DNA of 64,000 nt from Leclercia sp. 29361 (GTDB lineage: Bacteria > Pseudomonadota > Gammaproteobacteria > Enterobacterales > Enterobacteriaceae). Below, piece by piece: positions 63,869-64,000 of the stretch (position 1 is the first letter of the stretch; each line of letters opens with the position of its first letter). The stretch is from contig NZ_CP049786.1 in assembly GCF_011290365.1 (NCBI RefSeq), positions 930,001-994,000 of the forward strand, in the 5' to 3' direction. Below the pieces are notes generated by a model. It ran no database searches. It had not been told where the DNA came from and saw only the letters and a list, made by a program, of their open reading frames with translations. A program made the position numbers and the translations under genes.

Positions 63869-64000
63869 GTGTGCGTCAACACTCTTTTTGACCAGAGGGG
63901 TTAATGAGATGGGGGCGGTCAGCCTGAACGCGTCATCTGACAAACACAGGCGACCAGAATCGCTATGAACCCTTTCTGTTGCGGTAGGCCGCCACTTTCA
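63869..64000. other. Right edge of the window
   Basis: No gene with a credible ribosome site or product is visible in the last 132 bp. A second TTGACG on the minus strand (about 63874-63879) could be an additional upstream -35. Confidence 0.4.

Noticed and set aside
61604..64000. Prophage or integrative element at tRNA-Thr
   Set aside because: No integrase, no duplicated tRNA end, and the genes to the right are ordinary chromosomal accessory genes.

Overview
The window is a chromosomal stretch of a gammaproteobacterium of the family Enterobacteriaceae. Gene order from 1 to 29.8 kb (dnaE-accA-ldcC-gloA2-tilS-rof-yaeP-yaeQ-arfB-nlpE-proS-trmO-rcsF-metQIN-gmhB-rrn operon-dkgB-yafCDE-mltD-gloB-yafS-rnhA-dnaQ-aspV) is the Escherichia coli order at the rrnH locus. 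The complete nqr operon, an extra MFS gene beside yafC and the absence of ivy and of the E. coli yafLMNOPQ/dinJ genes point to an Enterobacter/Klebsiella/Leclercia/Kluyvera-like genus rather than Escherichia. The genus cannot be fixed by eye. Most genes are housekeeping genes of ordinary length with intact motifs.

Layout. 1-14.65 kb: replication (dnaE end), fatty-acid synthesis (accA), lysine decarboxylase, tRNA and ribosome functions (tilS, arfB, proS, trmO), envelope stress lipoproteins (nlpE, rcsF), the methionine importer metNIQ under a MetJ-type operator, and gmhB for LPS heptose. 14.7-20.3 kb: an rRNA operon with P1 and P2, 16S, tRNA-Ile, tRNA-Ala, 23S, 5S and tRNA-Asp. 20.4-35.6 kb: aldo-keto reductase, LysR/MFS pair, yafD/yafE, mltD, gloB, rnhA/dnaQ, a second identical tRNA-Asp, yafV, fadE with a FadR-like site, lpcA, yafJ and dpaA. 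36-42 kb: nqrABCDEF-nqrM, the Na+-translocating NADH:quinone reductase, without a linked apbE. 42-52 kb: a divergent, probably catalytically altered GDPD-fold secreted protein, dinB with a LexA box, pepD, gpt, frsA, crl, phoE with a Pho box, and proBA.

52-61.6 kb is the accessory part. It lies between proA and the thrW-type tRNA-Thr, which are neighbours in E. coli. It holds a CHASE4-PAS-GGDEF-EAL c-di-GMP enzyme, an AT-rich 595-bp spacer, a LuxR/FimZ-like regulator, a compact four-gene chaperone-usher fimbrial operon and a convergent winged-helix regulator with a C-terminal membrane anchor. It reads as one adhesion module with its own regulators.

61.7-64 kb: beyond tRNA-Thr are an N-terminally truncated alpha/beta hydrolase, a DUF1348 (NTF2-fold) gene and a TetR repressor. 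The TetR gene and the DUF1348 gene have near-identical promoters, each with the same palindrome placed in the -35/-10 spacer, so a two-promoter TetR regulon can be read from the sequence alone. The tetR message is predicted to be leaderless. I found no CRISPR array, insertion sequence, integrase or complete prophage. No wholly unknown multi-gene system stands out. The best candidates for new biology are the fimbrial/c-di-GMP module with its tail-anchored regulator, and the TetR/DUF1348 unit.
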